NCBI GenBank assembly: GCA_030043405.1
Contig: JASHXS010000013.1
Coordinates: forward strand, 1 to 7,397
Reading direction: 5' to 3'
DNA: 7,397 nucleotides
Origin: Thermoplasmata archaeon
GTDB taxonomy: Archaea > Thermoplasmatota > Thermoplasmata > Lutacidiplasmatales > UBA184
The translations under genes and the position numbers were made by a program. This document shows positions 6,060 to 7,397 of the stretch, one piece after another (position 1 is the first letter of the stretch; each line of letters begins with the position of its first letter). Under the pieces are notes generated by a model. It was not told the origin of the DNA. It saw only the letters and a list, made by a program, of their open reading frames with translations, and searched no databases.

Positions 6060-7397
6060 TTGGCTCGGTGGATCCCGGACGAGGCCGGCGAGGAGCAGGC
6101 CCTCCTCGATGCCTTGGGGATCCCCTCGGCGGACGCCCTGTTCTCGGACGTCCCCAAGAAGGCCCGCATCGGTCGACTCGGGATCGCGGCGGGTCTCGAG
6201 GAGCCGGACGTCGTGGCGCACGTCGACAAGATCCTCGACCGGAGCCGTCCCCTCTCGAAATTCGCGAGCTTTCTGGGAGGACGCCTCTCGACCCGGTACA
6301 GCCCCGCGGTGGTGGACGCGGTGCTGTCGCGCGGCGAGTTCTTCACGTCGTATACGCCGTACCAGCCCGAAGCGAGCCAGGGGATGCTCCGGGCGCTCTT
6401 CGAGTTCCAGAGCCTCTGGGTCGAACTGAGCGGCGTCGACATCGCGAACGCGTCCCTGTACGACGGCGCGACCGCGGGCGGTGAGGCGCTCCTGCTCTGC
6501 CGCCGGATCCACGAGGGGAAGCGGTTCCTCATCCCCGCCAGCCTGCCGTGGGAAGAGAAGAGCGTCCTCGCGAACTACGCGTCGGGCGCGCGGCTGGCGC
6601 TCGAGGAGGTGCCGTACGACGCACAGACCGGCTGTCTCGACCTCGAGTTCGTGCGGACCGCTGTCGGCCAGCACGACGTGTTCGGCCTCCTGGCGGACGT
6701 CCCGAACGGATTCGGGCACGTCGACCCCGGCCTGCTCGAGCTGAAGGGAATTCTCGGGGACGTACCGCTGGTCGTCTCGGCGGATCCCCTCGCGCTCACC
6801 GTGCTGGAGCCCCCCGGAAACTACGGCGCCGACGTGGTCGTGGGGGAGGGCCAGGGATTCGGCGTGGCGCCGTCCTTCGGCGGTCCCCTCCTGGGCCTTT
6901 TCGCCTGTCGCCGCGAACACCTCCGGTCCGCACCGGGTCGGATCGTGGGCGCTACGGTCGACGTCGAGGGGCGACCGGCGTATGCCCTCACCATCCAGCC
7001 GCGCGAGCAGCACATCCGTCGGGCCCGCGCGACGTCGAACATCTGCACCAACCAGTCCCTCATGGCCCTCGCCTTCGTCGTGTACGCCAGCGTGGTGGGG
7101 CCCCGGGGTCTCGCGAACTTGCAGGCCTCCTTGGCGGAGAAGGCCCGGACCCTGGCGAGCGCGCTCGGGAGCGTGGAGGGAATCCGATCCCCCCGCTTCG
7201 AGGCCCCGTACCTGGGCGAGTTCACGGTCGAACTGAGCGGGACGGACGCCACCACCTTCCTCGACCGCCTGCGCCGCCGCAAGATCCTCGGCGGCCTGCC
7301 GCTGGCGGACCCCCGCCCCGGGGCCCCGACCGGCCCCGAGCGGATCCTGGTCGCGGCGACGGACAAGGTGGGCGAGAAGGAGATCCAGCGGTACGCG
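6060..7397 (+). CDS. gcvPA: Glycine dehydrogenase (decarboxylating) subunit 1, 3' end cut by the window
   Basis: GcvPA pairs with GcvPB to form the split P-protein of the glycine cleavage system, which decarboxylates glycine and passes the aminomethyl group to the lipoyl H-protein. The frame is open for 446 codons from the TTG at 6060 to the last base with no stop. This is almost the full usual length of about 440-450, so perhaps only a few codons are missing. Family signatures are strong: an N-terminal RWIPDEAGEE, YTPYQPEASQG (98-108), NASLYDGATA (130-139) and QPREQHIRR followed by ATSNICTNQS (313-333). The PLP-binding lysine is carried by GcvPB in split systems, so its gene is expected downstream or elsewhere. 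The TTG start is forced by an in-frame TAG at 6039 and by the lack of any ATG until about codon 109. It is supported by the GGGGAG site and by alignment of RWIP with the usual N-terminus. Family identity is firm. Confidence 0.94.
   Translation, partial: MARWIPDEAGEEQALLDALGIPSADALFSDVPKKARIGRLGIAAGLEEPDVVAHVDKILDRSRPLSKFASFLGGRLSTRYSPAVVDAVLSRGEFFTSYTPYQPEASQGMLRALFEFQSLWVELSGVDIANASLYDGATAGGEALLLCRRIHEGKRFLIPASLPWEEKSVLANYASGARLALEEVPYDAQTGCLDLEFVRTAVGQHDVFGLLADVPNGFGHVDPGLLELKGILGDVPLVVSADPLALTVLEPPGNYGADVVVGEGQGFGVAPSFGGPLLGLFACRREHLRSAPGRIVGATVDVEGRPAYALTIQPREQHIRRARATSNICTNQSLMALAFVVYASVVGPRGLANLQASLAEKARTLASALGSVEGIRSPRFEAPYLGEFTVELSGTDATTFLDRLRRRKILGGLPLADPRPGAPTGPERILVAATDKVGEKEIQRYA

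Noticed and set aside
5995..6429. A plus-strand ORF containing ATG 6025 as a separate small gene
   Set aside because: The product is Ser/Arg-rich with no motif and overlaps gcvPA in a different frame. The ATG is part of the likely TATA region.
1..7397. CRISPR arrays, tRNA or rRNA genes, insertion sequences, toxin-antitoxin or defence modules
   Set aside because: Almost all sequence is accounted for by seven conserved-family genes and two short promoter regions. I saw no repeat-spacer pattern, terminal inverted repeats, cloverleaf or defence-type domain.

Overview
This is a gene-dense, very GC-rich window (roughly two-thirds G+C) that reads as ordinary chromosomal DNA from an archaeon. The archaeal assignment rests on gene content: a NOG1-type ribosome-assembly GTPase, a single-module beta-CASP RNase of the aCPSF2 type, an archaeal-style inositol-monophosphatase gene followed directly by NAD kinase, a stand-alone JAMM protease and a split glycine decarboxylase subunit 1 (GcvPA). 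Spacing of AT-rich boxes about 25 bases ahead of start codons (leaderless or near-leaderless transcripts) fits as well. A high-GC member of the Thermoplasmatota is my best guess for the lineage, but this is inference from gene style, not a measured placement.

Layout: (1) 1-1322, plus strand, the 3' part of a cobalamin-binding-type radical SAM enzyme that begins before the window. (2) 1332-3527, minus strand, a three-gene operon read right to left: inositol-monophosphatase-like phosphatase, NAD kinase, JAMM/MPN+ metalloprotease. The first two genes overlap by two bases at a CTGA junction, and the last two by 26 bases. (3) 3528-3625, a divergent promoter region. (4) 3626-4858, plus strand, a beta-CASP metallo-beta-lactamase RNase. 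(5) 4877-5956, minus strand, a NOG1-like GTPase. (6) 5957-6059, a second divergent promoter region. (7) 6060 to the right edge, plus strand, gcvPA, nearly complete and using a TTG start.

Functionally the window mixes NAD(P) metabolism (phosphatase plus kinase, the split form of a fusion known from Methanocaldococcus), RNA processing, ribosome assembly, protein or small-modifier proteolysis and one-carbon/glycine metabolism. The two convergent junctions leave only 9 and 18 bases, so neighbouring transcripts probably overlap at their 3' ends. I saw no rRNA, tRNA, CRISPR array, insertion sequence, integrase, attachment site or origin. No stretch longer than about 105 bases lacks a gene.

I did not find a clearly new multi-gene system. 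The points most worth a second look are the apparent CTG start of nadK, the phosphatase-kinase-JAMM operon, and the unassigned B12-type radical SAM enzyme.
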